This document shows positions 48,533-63,270 of a stretch of 64,000 nt of DNA, one piece after another. Below the pieces are notes generated by a model, which saw only the letters and a list, made by a program, of their open reading frames with translations, had not been told where the DNA came from and did not search any database. This DNA comes from Marisa cornuarietis. Taxonomy: Eukaryota; Mollusca; Gastropoda; Architaenioglossa; Ampullariidae. The DNA lies in NCBI GenBank assembly GCA_004794655.1, contig SMMW01000575.1, positions 9,760,001 to 9,824,000 of the forward strand. Direction: 5' to 3'. Numbering within the stretch: position 1 is the first letter of the stretch; every line of letters starts with the position of its first letter. The translations under genes and the position numbers were made by a program.

Positions 48533-51500
48533 CTGCAAGCAAAGAAATTAGCATTCTTTAGTGTCAGGCAGCTTAGGATCCCGAAATATCCTGCCTTTTA
48601 GTGTGTCACTTTGTTGAATGTCTCAGGTACTTTAGCGTGTCGGGTATTTTTGGTGTGTCCAACTCTCGTGTTTTACTGTGACTAGCTTGTGTGTCATCTT
48701 ACTAAACTGGCTCTAGCTTCCTGCTTTTTTGCATCGAATGTGACGAGCTGTGTTCTCTGGGCTACCATATTTGGACACACGAAACACTTTATCATGTAAT
48801 TAAAGTAGTTAATATGATGTTGTCCTGAAAATCAATCCGTCATTCACCTCTGAGACACCATTTTAAAAAAAAATCCTGAACCTAACACGAGCTGCGCGTG
48901 ATAGAAATATATAGAGAGAGGGAAGACATAGAAATCTGTGAATATGAAACAGTCAGAGTTATGTTACAATACTTAAAATACAGGTATCCCCCACTTTTTT
49001 TGAAAGTTTGCTTTACGCCACTTCATTTTTAAGAAAGCCCTACATTAGTACCTGTTTTCATAACCTGCTTTTCTCTGGGTGTAAAGTTTGGTAAGAGTAC
49101 ACATTCTGGACTTCTCTTTCTTCCTGCTACATTCAAAATGACGCACGCAACCATCTGATCTTTAGGAAATGTTGGCGCTTCGATTGGGAAAACATGTCTG
49201 AACGTAAGGTAGGTTCCTCTCCACACCTGCATCTACAGTTGATCTTACGGCTGCTACTCATGTCGACCCGATAATTGCTTTACAAACTACTCAAGCTGTG
49301 ATCCATCAATCATCATAGGTTATTCACGTTAGCACTTCGAGCACAGTCAGTGGCTTCATTGTCTTTCATCTTTTAAGGCAAGAAAATTAACGAGAGGCAA
49401 GAAGACATGGCCACTCAAGTTTCGTTCATTCCTTAGTTCATTCACGGATGGGGGCAGGGTCAACAGTTCTTACCCTAACACATATGCCACTGTGGGGTGA
49501 ATGTTGGAAAGAAGACAGAGAACTGACAACCTGTAAGTGAGCGGGGTTACTAATAATACATAATGTACATAAATACCTTATGTCCAGTACGGGTATCCCA
49601 ACCCTTATAGCATGCTGTAACGTCCCAGTTAGGGGGGGGAAAAAACAAAAGCAACAACAAAAAAGTCTTCCTTAACCCGCAGCGTACGAAAGCCGGCTGT
49701 TAGCGAGGGAAAAAACCAAGGGTTTTATTGTCTGCCAAGGGAAGCTGCTAGAGTGTTCAGCCTGTCTGCAGCAAATTTAGAGCTAAATGAGGCACTTGGC
49801 TTTCTTGTCCCTTTTGATCCAATACAACTTTCTTTGTCCCAAAGAATAATTCTGCAGCTCACGTGGTTTTCAACACTGGCAACGAGTTCAATAAGTTCTC
49901 ACCACGGTCACACCATGTGGAAAACAATAATCCACAACGAAACCAAAGTTGAATCCCGAGAGCGAATAACAAACTCAAAACATTAAAGTTTATCTTATGA
50001 ACATAAGCAGCTTCAACCTGCAAAGTACCACACCCATATAAAACACCTCTCCATTCTCAGGGGAGTCCTAACTTGCCGGCGATTCTTCAACAGCAGATAC
50101 TATATGTCTCACGAAGGGAAATGCCACATACACTGTCTAAAACGAATCGATGTAAGATTTATTCTATGCAATTATAGCCTCATAGACTGAATACTTTATA
50201 ACCACAGCTTAGTAAATGCTACAACTGCCTTTGAAACAAGAACATCAAACGCCTACCGATTTTCTTGGCGTCCCGTCGAGGGGGAGCGGAAGAGAGGTAG
50301 GGCGAGGTCGTGACACTAGTTTTCATCTACCTGTCAAGTAACACGAATTGCACGAAGAACATGCTTTATAATTTCCGCGTCTCTCATTTCGTAGTCTCGG
50401 TGGTTTGTGCAACTTTTTCCTAGAGGGTTCTGATCCGGGTTAGCTAGGTATATATATCTACACACACACCTCGTGTTACGCTTGACTGCGCCGGCTGCAC
50501 TGAATAGCTAATGTAAAGCTATTAATGCATACACGCAGGCGATTTTATTTGAAGTTATTTTTAAACCAGCCCCCCGACGGGCTGATGCTAATCTATTTGT
50601 TCAGAAAGTCGTGATACACTAGCCAGTTTAAACATCCGGTTCTGCCCAGTGAAGAGTACTACAGGGATGTTAAGTACGTTAATGAGCTTTTCTCCCTCTG
50701 CTGTTGTCACACTGCCTTCTAAACGACAATTTGCAGTTTTATATCCAGACTGCTGAACTGACAGAAATTCTGACACAACCAGTTGGCAGAGGAAATAGGT
50801 GGGGGAGAAAGTACAATACGACCGAATTATTGGCGCCACTCCATCACGGATCAGACGGATAAGGAGCAGCAACAAACACTTGCTCGATGTCCTGTGAAAT
50901 TCAATTTCCGCGCGAGTCCATCACTTGGGTGACAGAACGTGACCCGCGCTGACAGGGGGTAGTAAACCAAGCTGCCGTCAGCTCGTGATCGTTTTGTCAT
51001 CATCATAGTCATCGATCTGTTCAACGATAGAGGAGCGTTCACATGGGTCGAGAGGGGGGGGGAGTATGCAGTGACTGCTCGCCTGCCACTACCTGGATAG
51101 TACTCGTCGAGCGAGTACAGATTTTTTTTTCTCTCTCTCTCTCTTACAGAAAAATGAAATGCACGCACATACATGCGTACATACATACATATCTACATAC
51201 AGATAAATAGGCGCATACACTCAAAAGACACACAAACGTCCACACATGTGCATGAACCACAAATAGAGAAGACACATCGAGCGACTTTTTTTCACTGTTT
51301 ATATAAACAAGGAATGTTTATAGGCAAATCGCACTTTACTCAAGACCATTCTTAACCGGGCAAAGTGCCAAACGTCAAACATCCTTAGTGCCCAAATGGC
51401 CCATTGTATTGGCAAACAGGTTTGTACATAGCTCAGCATGTTGACCTAAGTTCGAATGTTCCGAACGTTCACCCCCAGAATATTCGCTTCTTGTGACCGT

Positions 51501-52844
51501 CTCCCACAATTCTGACAAACCTAGTCAAGCCTTCGATGACATATGCCTAGAAGGGTGGGACGCAACGCCCTCAGCTTTACCTGCCACAGGCCTAATTTTA
51601 ACCGATGTAATAAACTCAAATATCCGTATCACACGCTTCATTAAAAAGAGTTCATTAGCGACACACAACTCCACGCCCCACTCTGTTTATTCTGCTTAGC
51701 TCCTCTCCTCTTTGTGCAATGGGATCGTACCCGATGCCTATGTTCAAGTGCCTTAGCATCGTACGTACCACCCGAGCAACGCATTCGTACCCACATTCAC
51801 TACACATAATAATATGATTACATGATACACGCATTCTGCCAAGCTTGTGGTGCAAGTCGCCAATGGTAGTATAACACCAAAACTGTAATTTTAACTATAG
51901 CTCTGTTACAACTCAAGGTAACTCTCGCCTCCATCCACTGTGACAGTCGTGACCAGAATCAGGTACAGCCACCACCTGGACTATGGACACCTGGTGCAGG
52001 CCGGGGACAAAATGCGTTGACAAACAACCGAGAAAGAAAGCCTAACAAGACAAATCCCTTCTGTATGCACATACAGAAACCATGACCCCTTGACCCGGCG
52101 GTTGATGTCACCTTGTTTCACGGCGCCGACGTCTCCATGAAGGACGTGCCCCCAAGTGAGAAGTGCTCGCACATTCTATTGATGAAGGGCAGATTATGCT
52201 GAAAAAAGCTTGAGCAGGTTAACGTGCCTTCAATGAACGTCATCGCTAAACAATTTTGACACAGCTGCAAACCTTTTTTGATTCATAATACATGCATGCA
52301 TGGGGAGTGATCGATGTTTTCTTTCTTGTTTGTTTTTTCTCTTTGTTTTTTTTTTTTTTTTTTTTTTTTTGAGGGTGGAATTCTTTTCACGGATGACCAA
52401 TACATTCCAGAAATGACTGACAACCTTTGGAAACAGATCATGCGTAGCTTTAGGGGGTGGGGTGGGGCAGGGCTAGGGTGAGACCAGTTCACTCTCTGAG
52501 ACTTGGACACTTAATGGCCTTCTTAACAGCCACACATAATGTCATATTTATGACTAAGTCAGTAAAACATTTGACACGAGAGGTCACAAAATGTCAAATG
52601 TCTGGAAAATGTTTCATACGACGGTCATATAAAAAAACAAAAACTACCAATAAACCCCTATGCTCAACAGTGTGATTTTTCAGACTTGCCAACCTTTGTA
52701 ACACAACGGGATTGAAAGTGTTAATATCTACTTCTCTGTTTCGGTTTCACGTGTAACAATAACGTACACTCTCACTCCCTCAGCACGTCTCAAAAATACT
52801 CGAGCGAAAATATGCTTATACAATGATATGATGAAGGTAAGAGA

Positions 52845-52925
52845 ACGTGCGTGCGTGGGTGGGTGCGTGGGTGGGTGCGTGTGTGTGTGTGTGTGTGTGA
52901 GCGCGCGCGCGCGCGCGTGCGTGCC
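52845..52925. repeat. (GGGT)/(GT)n/(GC)n simple sequence
   Basis: GTGCGTGGGTGGGTGCGT-type units grade into (GT)n and then (GC)n. Alternating purine-pyrimidine composition of this kind can adopt Z-DNA. No gene is attached. Confidence 0.85.
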
Positions 52926-55900
52926 AACTAGAGAGAAAAGGGAAGAGATGGAGGGGGATAAGATGTACTGAGAAGAACGCCCAAAACGCAGTCTGTACAA
53001 GCAAGTTGCTTGTCAACACGCAGAGAGGACACAGGTCGAGAGGAGGCTAGGAGCGCCTTCACCACCGCCACTACAACTCCCTGCAGCTTCCACTTGCTAC
53101 CCCTCCCCCACACTTGCAGCACACGGCAGCCACTTGAAACCATATCAGCTGTGGAGGCGCTGCAAATCCACTATCTCGCGACTCCATCGTACAGCCAGCT
53201 TTCTGCTTCTCGAGAAGTAGTGTACTTCAAATCCACCGAGAGAGAGAGAGACGCCGAGCGCTAGGTTAGGCTGGTATCTCACGCTGACCTTTTCCCCTAC
53301 CACCACAATGGCGTCTTGTCTTCTTAACGTTGCCGAGGTCGGTGGTTCCTTTCTTCGCGGTCGGCATCAGTGACGTATCATCCCTCCACTTTTCAACCCG
53401 GACACATGTTGCATTCTTTTGGCAAAGCACCGCGTGAGAGAAAAAAAGTTGTAGTTAGCCCTTTAAAGGCAGACCACAGTTCTACGCACGTGTTAAAAAA
53501 AAACTGGAGAAAACTGTGCCGTGAGTTTATCTTCACTGACAAATATGGCTTTGATTCCATCACAAATTATGTAGCCGAAAACAGGCATTGGCTTCGTATT
53601 CGTCATGCCTGCACATGCTGAACTCAGCTTATCATTGTTCTTGTAGCGTCCCACAATTTAGGTAAGATCGATGTGAAATTCGGTGTGTTCTACAGTTGAC
53701 CGTTTCTCGCCCACAACTGATCTACTCGTACCATCTTGATGAAGGTCCGTGCTCGTACTTTGTACGGCTAAAGCACCCTTCGCAGCAGTAAATTCTCTCT
53801 CCCTGATGCCTTTGCTGTAGTGAGGGAATCTGGGTCTTTTTATCTCACCCGTACGTAAAAACGCGATTTTGTGAAAGATTCGGGTTAGGAAAATAAAGAT
53901 TATGTCTGCGAAGGAAAAAGGTTTATTTCAAAGATAGACTGAGCAATGAACTTCAAACATCTGAAACATGATACCGGAAACCTGTCAAAAATGATTCCTG
54001 AAAGCTGAAGAGTCACCCATTGCCATCCATCCCCCAACTCTACCCACAACAGCGCGAAATATGACGTCCGACGAGTAGGTAGTCATGATCCACGACAGCT
54101 TGGAACATAATATTGAGACAGGGGTCACGCTCACTTGAGGTCACTGCCAACATTCTAGTGACAACGGTCATGAGACTTTGGAGGGACCAAAACACGACGG
54201 GGGAGGAGGTGACAGATGCTAAAACTACTACACTTGTATCCGAAAGTAGGCCATTCCTGACGATAAGGGTATCGGATGCCATAAGCCTGCTGTCTCACTA
54301 TTTTACCGAACAGGGTTCCAGTCGTTGCCAGTTGTGATTTCATCCACGAACTTTTTAAACTGTGATTATATATATATATATATAGTTAGCTTTGGGTCTA
54401 CCATTTCATCTGAGCGAAGCTATTCAGTTCAGTAACTAAAATGCTCGTCGTCGTGCAGCAAAAAGAAAAATTGTTCCAAGAACGTGATGGTGCTTGTTTG
54501 CATGTCAGCTCCTCCAATATCTGCTCTTGGTGTTCTTCGTTCACTGTCTGATCATCTCTCTCTCTCTCAAGCACACGCACACAATTTTTGCATTAATTAT
54601 AAATCAGAATTAGGGAGGGCGGATGACAATGATCTCTAAGACCATCTGACAACCAACCTTTCTCTAAATCCTCTGCAAAATGCAACTAAGACACTCGTAA
54701 ACGCCTAAATGTCAAACTTTAATTTCATGAGGAGGTAGAACTATTCAGCTCCTGAAATTGTCTCTTAAAATATTTTTTAAATCTTACTTCAAATCCCTGC
54801 AAGTGGTATCCAAACTCTAGAAAGCCTCGAGGACGAATGCAGTCTGCATGATGGTCAACGCACGTTTTAAAATCCCAACGGGTTGTGAAAGTGTTTTTGT
54901 TGGTTGTTTTTTCTTCACACACATACCGCTCCCAACAGCTGCAGAATACTTTTCTTTGGGAGTTCTCAAGAAAAGTGGCAGGAGGGCAAGCCAAGGTTAA
55001 CAGCCATGAGCTGCTCACACGACAAGTAATACTCCAGAAACATGATATTCGTGAAAGTTCAGGAACTTCTGTCACCTGGCTTGAGGACCCTGTCGCAACG
55101 TCGCTGAGCAACGACACCAAGCAGTGTGAAACATGTCACCAGATTTGGGGGCCAAGTGGGGGGGGGCACTTCATGCGGCACTGCAGGTCGGCGATATCAG
55201 CCTACAGCTTGCGCCAGTGTTCCTTTACCCCCGCTGTCAGCAGCACTGTCTCCTTCGTCCTACAAGCCTGAATTCGTCTTATCATGCCTCCGAGATTCCT
55301 GGCATGTCGAGCGCTCGAGAATTTTCATACACGCTTGTGAATGGAGTTTGTGGGCTTTATTTATGTACTGGGAGTGATATTAGTGGACTTTTCTGGTGAA
55401 TAGTAAACTGCAGTGCATTCTTCTGGTGCAAGATGCCGACTGTTCTGCCCACGGCCCCACCCTATTCTCTCCACCTTTCTTCGTCACTGTCACACACCAC
55501 AGACTGTACAACTTGCCACCAGTCTGAACAAGAACTTAGCGCTGACCCGACATGATGTAGAATGAACGACTCAAAGGCTTTCGACTGCCCGTTCAGAAAA
55601 ACAACGATGAAAGCTGTTCTTGTTAATGTGAGACGGGACCCCAAACTGCGTTGTCTTGCGCCAAGGTCAAAGACGATTACGCAGAAACTCAGCCTGCCTG
55701 GTATTATTTATGTTACAACGGTAACAACAGTTGTACCTGCTGAGGTTTTAGCTGGAGAACTTTGTGAGGGCCTTAACTATCAGTCGGACACCTCTAGCGG
55801 AGGGCAGTATGACTTTCTCTCTTCCCACAGTCCACTCTTTGCGAGTACCCTTATACCCAGCCTGAACGGTTTGAGGTTTCGAATGACGCATGTGGCGAAC

Positions 55901-58900
55901 ACCTTGTCGGATCAATTGCAAGAAAATGTTGCGTGAAATAAAATCCAATACTCGATGAGAACGCGATTGGTTGGATTTTGTGGATGTGATGATGTAGGGC
56001 GCAAATTCCCGTGACGCTACAGGTTGCCGCTCCCGCACGCGTCGTGCGAGCGCTTAATCTCAAACTCCCTATTATCTAGGACGTGACGTGTCAATTTTTA
56101 AAAACGCACATACCTTCTGACTAAGCTCTGGTGTACGAGCACACGCATCGAGATCTCTCTCTCTCTGTAGGTCCGTGAGAAAACAAAACTGCCGGGGCGG
56201 GCGTGAGACCTGAGACGTGGGTCTCCACTTACGGGCCCGAGAAGAAAGCAGGTTAGTGACCGGTGTCTGCCTCAAGGCGCTCTCGTGAATGCACGTCATG
56301 AAAACAAAAAAAAAACAAACAAACAAGCAGTTACCAGCCGCACTGCTCGGGCGGCACAACTTGCTTCGTCTGTTCATCTGTGCTTTCGTCAGGACTCGGT
56401 GATGGGGAGGAGTCGGCGTCACGTTTCCTGTCCAACTGTTTCACTCTTCTTTGTCATAATGAGTAGAGCTCAGTATTTGTCTCTCTCTCTCTCTCTCACT
56501 CACTCACACGACACATATTTTCTTGATCTCTCCCCAAAATGCACTGTTTGTTGTTAAAGAGCTTGATCAGTTTCGATAACCTTTTTTGTGATTAGGAAAA
56601 GTGCCTCGCGTTACAGATTTCGTATACACGCGCAGAAACGTACGTGCGCGCGTGCATGTGTGCCATGCATTGTGAAAAAGAGGAAATTACTAGTAACGGG
56701 GAAGATAACCTTCTAAACAATATGTGAAAAGAAAAAAAGGAAATGAACTTTGAACAAGGGAGACTAAGCCTTACCAAACAGCCTCTCCCAACTCTTTGGT
56801 TCTTTTTTTACGCTGACGGGAAAATATGACGGTCTAGTGCAAAACACATTCTGGCTAAAGCGACGAGACGACTTGTGTCTCCACTTCACTCACAGAACCC
56901 AGACTATGTCCTCCTAATCAGGTTTCAGAATCTTCAAGTTACCTAAAATGTTCTTTGTAAGGCAATCGCCTACACTTGTTTCCTTGTAATTGATATTTTA
57001 TCATTAAAAGGGGATGGGGGTCAGTTCATAGTGTTTGATTTACCAAGACGAGACAACCTGAGACCGAGATGATCAGATAGAACTATTCTAACTATAATGA
57101 ATTCCCCGTTCTTATACATATTACCTTGACTTCTAATTGCTTTGGGCAGTAGGGATTTAATCCTCGCAATGACAGACATAAATTCCTTTAATCAGTATGT
57201 TCATCGTATAATTTGGCTGAACTGCCAAGTTGTCATCTGATAACAAACGTCATCTGATGTCGTCTGACGGAGGAAATTTCAGGATAACGTCAAAACCTTT
57301 TCAAAACACGTCGCGCTAAACGTCCTCCACGAGGGCGCAAGCCAGAAGAACTTTCCTCATTCATTTAACTGAAGCAAGTGACATACTTAAAGTGCGGCTA
57401 CGTACCTGTCGACTGTAACACTCAATCCCTTACCCTCCAGCCTTAATCAGCTTCTCCAAGGACGCCAACCAGACAAGTCTGACGTCCCCATGCCCTTCCA
57501 CCTATCCACAGAGCGAAGCACCACGTGACTCATGCCATCGAGTTGCCTAGTTTTGCCTAACGCGATCATTCCCCTGCACTAGCCCCACAAGAAAAGGCTA
57601 CACATGAGCGATTACATTAAAGCCAAATTGAATGTTTGTCGACGTTTTCATAGACGAATCCTTTCCAAACCTGTCTCGAAGCTTCGGATCACCCATATAC
57701 TATGGGGGGTTTTTTTTTTCTTTGTGGCACTTTAAGCTGGCTTTCACATTCTTGTGGTCGTAACAGCGTCGTGCCCACAAATCGTGCACAACGACTCTTT
57801 TTTTGCCGGCTTCGGATAATCATGAAGCGATTTAAGATGTTTCGTTCCACGTGTCTCCCTCAAGTATCGCCGCAGTTACCAGGCTTGCATCCTGCTGATA
57901 AAACCCGCTAAAGGGACGATAACCTCAACTTCCGGTGATTCGTTTTAATTGAAATGACAAAGCCGCCAATCCGAGTTCTTCAAACTGAAGTGTTTTCAAA
58001 GAAGCAGCTTATCTTTGCTGAGATCTCTGTTCGCATCTTGACGTAAATTAACACAGCCTGATGTCGAATTTTAAAATGTAATTAAACAATTACTTGCGAG
58101 ATTGTACATTTACAAAAACCACTGACTGCCACACTTCAGTGCATAGCAATGACGCCCTATAGATTTGATCTGATAATAATAAAATCATTTATTAGCGGTC
58201 TTAATGACTTCTCTTTCACCAAAAACAACACAAACCCGGCATTTACAGTCCCAACTTGTTATCCCGGCACGATCCCTCCAACACAAATGTTGGGTAATAG
58301 GTAAGAGGGGCGGCATACATATCAAATATAAATATACGGGTAACTGCTGGAAAACTCTCCCGCAAGGAAGTGTGGCGTAAGGTGTGGCTGGCAAACTAAC
58401 GAGCTGACACGATATCAATATTCTTGTCCAGTTGTTCCCACAGGAAATTTAGGCTGCCTCTCTAGGTCAATGGTGAATTAACGCTTTAAGATTGGACCTG
58501 GAGTGCTTACCTCATAATAATGACTGCTGTTAATTTCATCAACGGGTAGAACCCATAGGTAGGATGTCGACTACAGCTGATCGCTGGATCCCATGAGCTA
58601 CCCTTAAAGGCAAAACCGAATGCAACAGCATGCTGCGCTCTTAAGACCCCATTCACAGCACTAACTGACGCCTGGAACTCAAATTCACCGAAAGAGAAAT
58701 GTTTTTCTAATTATTAAAAATAATATCGCCACTAATGACCTGTTCAGAAACCGACGCCGTCCAAGAACAGGAACTGACGTCAGGTTGCTGAACAAGACAA
58801 TCGCCTGCTCTAAACGCTATAGCATGGCTGAGCAAGCGCTTTCTGACAAACGAGGAAAATGTCAGCTGTCGAAAACTCAAGTGTTGGGGAAATTGTTGTG

Positions 58901-61360
58901 TTGTTGCCTGAATACAAACGGCCTCAGCTGTAATTATTTCCTACTGCCTATATTTTGTGCATCACAGTAGTTGTAGTACGGACACCGCCCCAAACTCAGT
59001 CACGCACGATCGATACAATGCATGTGATAACAGACGTAAGAAAGACGCCGTCGACCAGCACGAAGACTTTCGTACCCAAGTAGTTGGCACATGATGTTGG
59101 ACAGGGATGGCTGCCTATCCGCGCGCTGACAAATTTCATTTTTTCCCACCTCCCACCAGCCAGTCGACATAACCTAGCTCGCCCTGGTTCCGCGGGATGC
59201 TGGAGATTCTAGTACAATTTACACCTTTTGCGCTCCCTGTGTGCGTACGAGTGAGAGAGAGAGAGTGAATGAGTGTGCACGTGCTTATTTTTGTGCCCTG
59301 TACAAATCCACATCATCTGTTCGATCCTAAAAAAAACGTTAGTAGTTCTCTTTTCGTATACACGCAAGTTATATATCAAGCAGTTTTTTTTCCAGATTTG
59401 GATATTACATGTACTGACACTGATGTAGGTTTTCCCCCTTAATTGACACAGACGGCATTCTATAAAAAAAAGATGTGGGGTTTGGAGGGATGGGGGAAGA
59501 AGAAGCGAAAGGACATCCGAAGCAAAGGCACGCCAAATCTGTAGCAGTCCACTCATCGTACGTGCATCCCCTGCACATTGCTACACTGACGACATGCACG
59601 TCAATTACTGATTTCTGTGAGCTTGCTGCCAAAGAAGCTGTAGATCAAACGCTGACAATAAAATCACATAAGAGCTTCAAATTCAGAAGCTAAAGAAACA
59701 TCAGAAATGAACGTTTTATGCTGTTTTAAGCCCGGTACCAGCGATATTTAGAACAGATTATAAATAAATACAGCTTGAAATAAAAAAACGATCGCCCAGT
59801 GACTCAGTATATGTTTACATCGGAATAAAAAGTACGAAGCTTTGTGCCAACATCAAATTAGATACAGCACGGACTTGTATTACTGGACTGCTTGCAGACG
59901 ATTTTTTTTCAGTGAAGTCATAGAACGAGGCTGGTTACGAAATAGCTTCCGGTTTATTCACATTCATTGTTAAGGAGCGCCGAGACTAACAGCGGAGAAC
60001 TTTGCAAAAGGCTCAGCGTTGGTCTCGGCAGACACACAGCAATCCACCTATACACGTCCGTGGATACAGCGTGTCTTGTAGCACTTGGCTAATGTGAAAT
60101 CCCACGACAGTTGGTGAGTCTGTCTGTGTTACCTTTTCATCGAGATGCTTTGGTTTCTCAAAGCACTTTTCAGAAATATTTTACAAATTTAGTTTAATGG
60201 CTTCATGACTATAAAAGTGCTTTTTCTTTTGTCATTCGAACTACAGCTATATTGTGTTGGACGAAAAAACGACAATAGTCCGATGGTTTCTTCTCACGCG
60301 CCTAGCCAGCAGCACAGCAGGGCGCTGCTACACTCAATAGACGCGACGTCGCTTTACCGCAGGATTTTGCGACTCAGGTTTACAGGTGCAGAAAGCTAAT
60401 TTGCAAGCAGATGTTTCACAAACGGTCGTGAATAAGGTGTTGCATTTAACAGATTATATATATTTTGCCAATATTTGTAAATATATGTAAAAGCAAATGC
60501 GAATCGTTTAGCACGGTTCACTAAAAGGAATTTTTGAATGTTGTTTTACCTCTCGTCAATGGTATTTATTATACAATTGTAATTCACAAAAACTAACTAA
60601 ACAAATCTTTCAACATCAATATTTTTTACTTTACTTACTAGTGACATCACTGCAGTAAATGGACATACGCATGCACACACACACACAATCTCTCTTTCTC
60701 TTCCAACCCTTCCATAACCTGTAACTTTGTCAAACACATATTCGGTTGTGAAATGTTAGGTTACAAATCCTTTTATTCAGTAGTAAGAGATTGTTTTCAA
60801 TGTACTTACTTATATTTTCTGATTCTTTACTTTTATGCCTTAATGAAAGGTCCAACATGAAAATCCAACTATTGCAACCATTGCTAATGCACCCACTCCA
60901 AGCCACCATGATACTGCTAACATACTCTCTTTGAGAAATGCAAACTGAATACACCTATCTTTGAGCCATAGAGATATACCGACAGGTACAGTTTAACAAA
61001 CTGTCCACATTAATGATTCAAGACACTAGTCGACACAAGATACTATTACATGCTATCTCTGTAATACTGTTTCCAAACTGCAATGATTTCTACTAGCTCT
61101 ACAGTCATGTTAAGAAGAAATCTGACTGTAAAACATTTGTAAGGCTTGAGGGATAGCTTACACCCTCTCCTCTCGTCACAAACACAGATCCATTTTCCCA
61201 ATGAAAGTTCTTTCCAATATGCCAATCATCTCATCTTTTTCTCCATGCCGTGTATATTAACAAATTCTAGTTCTATGTTTTTAGAAGCTATCATATTGTA
61301 CTTTAAAAGCATCCACTGGTATGCTAAAATGTCCTGGAATCAAGTGTGCATATCACAGTA

Positions 61361-61650
61361 ATAATAATCATAATACAGTGCATTTATATAGAAACCTTTC
61401 CCCAGCACCAGCCAGCTCAAAGCATTTTTTATACATAAACACAAGCACATGAGCACGCACCTAGGGTAGGCATCAAAAATGCACCTCATGAACATGCATG
61501 CATGTGTCCACACACACACACATATACAAAGAGGGTGGTGGAAACCAGAGTAACCAGAGAAAATGGTCAACCAATTTAACATGTGTCACATCCAAAAAGA
61601 GGTATGTCCGAGTCAAGATTTGAATCCACAACACCCTATTCTCTCTATTG
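61361..61650 (-). mobile_element. Interspersed repeat with AAT head, CA run and GGAAACCAGAGTAACC block
   Basis: Starts with AATAATAATCATAATACAGT, then a TATATAGAAACC...CAGCTCAAAGCATTTT section, a (CA)n run and GGTGGTGGAAACCAGAGTAA. Its reverse complement matches the CCGGGTACTCCAGTTTCC block at 7741-7758, and the section around CAAGATTTGAATCCACAAC follows. This is the layout of a common animal interspersed repeat. The orientation assigned is tentative. Confidence 0.5.
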
Positions 61651-61664
61651 TGATGTCAAGTGAG

Positions 61665-61848
61665 GAGGTCCGGTGATGCAATGGTTAGCGCCTGTCACCA
61701 ATACAGTGAAGATTGGCTGTCTTGGGTTCAGTTCTCGTCTCGGGCACGCTGTTCTTTCTCTGCATGTGGCATCTGTTTATAGGGCTGGCTGCCTTGCCGT
61801 GATATAGCCTTAATTGCTGGCTCGGCGTAAAACACCAATTAATAAAAA
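61665..61848 (+). mobile_element. tRNA-derived SINE
   Basis: The head GTGATGCAATGGTTAGCGCC resembles a tRNA-derived A-box region. GGGTTCAGTTCTCGTCTCGG is a B-box-like segment about 50 bases later. The body ends with GTGATATAGCC and GGCTCGGCGTAAAACACC and a short A-rich tail. The end block recurs at 63930-63975. Such elements would be transcribed by RNA polymerase III and mobilised by a partner LINE. Confidence 0.7.
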
Positions 61849-63270
61849 AAGTAATGTCAAGTGCTTAAGACACTGCACCACTAACTGCCACAAAATATGT
61901 TTATCATGGCATAGCTGATTAAAACATTCCTTTCAACTTTAAAGTGAAAAAATTGATTTGTCACTAAGTCACAAATTACTTTTCTATGAACTAATAGAAC
62001 ACAAGGGGTCTTCACTGCTGGTGCACCTACATTCACTGTGACATGGGCTAGCCAAGCTACCTTTCACAGAACAATAGGAAATCCCTTCAGGGCATAAATG
62101 TAGGACTATTCTATTTTACAAACTTTTAAAAAATCTAGTAACTTGGACCAGCCAAGCAGATTTGGCACAGCAAATTTTGGGGAAGAGTATGAACACACTC
62201 ACTGCACAGAAGCAGAAATAACAAGAGCAACAAAAAATAATTGCGGCTTTTCCATGCTTCTTATTTAATGCCTTGTGCTTCACATATAAACAGCAGTTGC
62301 GCAAATGTCAGGGTGCTCTCGACTGCTCAGCCGACTTCCTCTGACAGGTTTTGACAACCTCGCCTCATATGTGTCTGTTATTAAGAAGAAATCTAATCTT
62401 TCTTGCTTTTAGTTACGTTCAGGAGACCAAAAACAAAAGAAAAAAATACTGGTTATCACATCAGATTCAGTGAGACATTGGAAGATGGAAACATTAAACA
62501 AGTTCTTCTTAACATTTACATCATTTTCTATAGACGCACACTTTTCCCTTTTGGATTAGGTAAATGACTGTTGGCTGTATCATAAAATATCTACCAGAAT
62601 GCTGCCATTATGTCCAGAAATGTACCTGTTTTACTGGCCAGGTACATACAATCCATAGAAGTACTGATGTTATAAAATCTTTTATGCCAGCTAGGAACTG
62701 CTAAGTGAGACTTGTCATGAAGCTATTTTGATTAAGAGCAAGTAAACCTGTGAGTTGAGAGTTTCTACTGCCCCGTTTTTACTGTCTTACCCAAGACAAA
62801 CACTGTACATATCTCTACTGAAAAGAAAAATGTCAACAGTTGTCGTTATTTTCAAGTGACGGTACCAGTCACAAAACTTTCGCTTTGACCTAACTACAGG
62901 GTGAAGGCTGTTGTGGCCTGCTGTGTGACCGTGTGCAGCCTGGTGGCAAGGCCAAACAGCAAATACTTAGCAGCTTGGCATGCATCTTGTCACAGGAAAC
63001 ACCGCCTTCCGTTCCATCCTGCTTCCCGGCCACCGCATACAACTTTGCCTTACGGAGATTTTTAGAATACAACGCCCCTAAGGAGCTCAACCACCACTAG
63101 CAGGACTAGTTGTGGGGAGAGGGAGGGGTGAAGTTGTCACACAGATAATAAATAGCAAGTGCACGACATGACCGAAACAAATAGAAATAAGCTTTCTACG
63201 AGAAAAATCCTCGTATCAACCCATGATGATCGTATGATGTGTCCCATGTCTGTGTGCCCTTTCCATTAAA

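Noticed and set aside
61665..61760. Possible tRNA gene
   Set aside because: A- and B-box-like segments are present but no cloverleaf can be formed, and the body and tail are those of a SINE.
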